Assembly: GCA_963763305.1 (NCBI GenBank)
Contig: CAVXNP010000001.1
Location: 62,001-126,000, forward strand
Length of the DNA stretch: 64,000 nt
Source: CAVXNP01 sp963763305
GTDB taxonomy: Bacteria > Pseudomonadota > Gammaproteobacteria > Xanthomonadales > Rhodanobacteraceae
Direction of reading: 5' to 3'
Positions 63,711 to 64,000 of the stretch are shown here, piece after piece. Position 1 is the stretch's first letter. Each line of letters opens with the position of its first letter. The translations under genes were made by a program, and so were the position numbers. The notes beneath the pieces were generated by a model, which did no database searches, was not told where the DNA came from, and was given only the letters and a program-made list of their open reading frames with translations.

Positions 63711-64000
63711 TTATTCCAGACCGTCGAGGATGTCGTCGAGCTTCTCGGGGGTGAGGTGCTCGTGGTAGTGCCCGTTGACGGTCATCGCCGGCGCGTACAC
63801 GCAGGCGGCAATGCATTCTTCTTCGCGCTTGAGATACACGCGGCCGTCCGGCGTGCTTTCGCCGAGCTTCACGCCGAGCTTCTTCTCGCAATGACGCACC
63901 AGGCCCTCGGCGCCGTTGAGCCAGCACGAGATGTTGGTGCAGATAGCCACGTTGTTGCGCCCAACCGGCTTGGTTTCCAGCATCGAATAGAAGCTGGCCA
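63711..64000 (-). CDS. nuoE: NADH-quinone oxidoreductase subunit E (N-terminus beyond window)
   Basis: The last about 96 residues of the thioredoxin-like [2Fe-2S] (N1a) subunit. ASFYSMLETKPVGRNNVAIC is followed by the ligand pairs CTNISC and CIAAC (EEECIAACVYAPAM). The frame is open to the window edge, so the gene continues to the right; an internal ATG at 63983 is not the start because conserved residues precede it. nuoA-D are expected beyond the edge. Confidence 0.96.
   Translation of the reverse strand, partial: ASFYSMLETKPVGRNNVAICTNISCWLNGAEGLVRHCEKKLGVKLGESTPDGRVYLKREEECIAACVYAPAMTVNGHYHEHLTPEKLDDILDGLE

Overview
The window comes from a GC-rich gammaproteobacterium, most likely of the order Xanthomonadales (Rhodanobacteraceae or Xanthomonadaceae; I cannot fix the genus). 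The evidence is the gene order nuoE-N / initiator tRNA / rimP-nusA-infB-rbfA-truB-rpsO-pnp, the ABC-F / rpfE / recJ neighbourhood, the mtnA-gyrA neighbourhood, class III PHA synthase genes, and interspersed GTAGGAGCG(A/G)CTTCAG-type palindromic repeats. Most of the window is core genome. No prophage, transposase, CRISPR array, toxin-antitoxin pair or integrase was seen.

Layout. 1-5.1 kb: copper module on the minus strand (YHS/HMBD-type CopA ATPase, CueR-like MerR regulator with its own MerR-type promoter, a Cys-motif outer-membrane protein and a DUF2946 protein), split by a repeat array of about 570 bp. 5.3-6.6 kb: cardiolipin synthase. 6.6-9.3 kb: operon of VOC (PhnB-like) protein, YCII protein, ECF42-like sigma factor and second YCII protein, with a candidate autoregulated promoter. 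9.5-16.8 kb: CocE/NonD-like secreted hydrolase, SpoIIAA-like protein, recJ, rpfE-like gene and ABC-F ATPase. 16.9-22.3 kb (plus strand): small exported protein, agmatine deiminase, PEBP protein, N-carbamoylputrescine amidase, TraB-family membrane protein and two c-type cytochromes. 22.3-29.6 kb: nfuA, phhB, CPBP-like membrane protein, rluC and RNase E. 29.7-33.4 kb: response regulator, CbpA, Hsp20, peroxiredoxin and DUF2058. 33.7-35.6 kb: unknown secreted protein. 35.8-42.4 kb: gyrA, GtrA-like, mtnA and phaEC. 42.6-52.4 kb: the metY-rimP-nusA-infB-rbfA-truB-rpsO-pnp cluster. 52.5-64 kb: nuoE-N (complex I), all on the minus strand and cut at the right edge.

A caution for every reader: many universally essential genes (gyrA, pnp, infB, truB, rbfA, nuoG, nuoH) carry single-base frameshifts. 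In 13 of these genes plus rbfA I could place 32 indels by hand; 28 read as one extra base and 4 as one missing base. After these corrections the coding lengths become multiples of three with normal family lengths. They are best explained as uncorrected sequencing insertions, so broken genes are annotated here as whole genes with the shift sites named, and no frameshift in this window should be read as biological without resequencing.

The observations most worth a second look are: a Lys/Ala-rich histone-like tail on PhaE; Ala83 in GyrA; the Cys-motif outer-membrane protein / DUF2946 pair beside the copper ATPase; the TGTCGA promoter ahead of the ECF operon; a terminator-like hairpin in the rne leader; a 20-bp hairpin in the rpsO leader; a His-rich loop in NuoL; and the unknown secreted protein at 33.7-35.6 kb.
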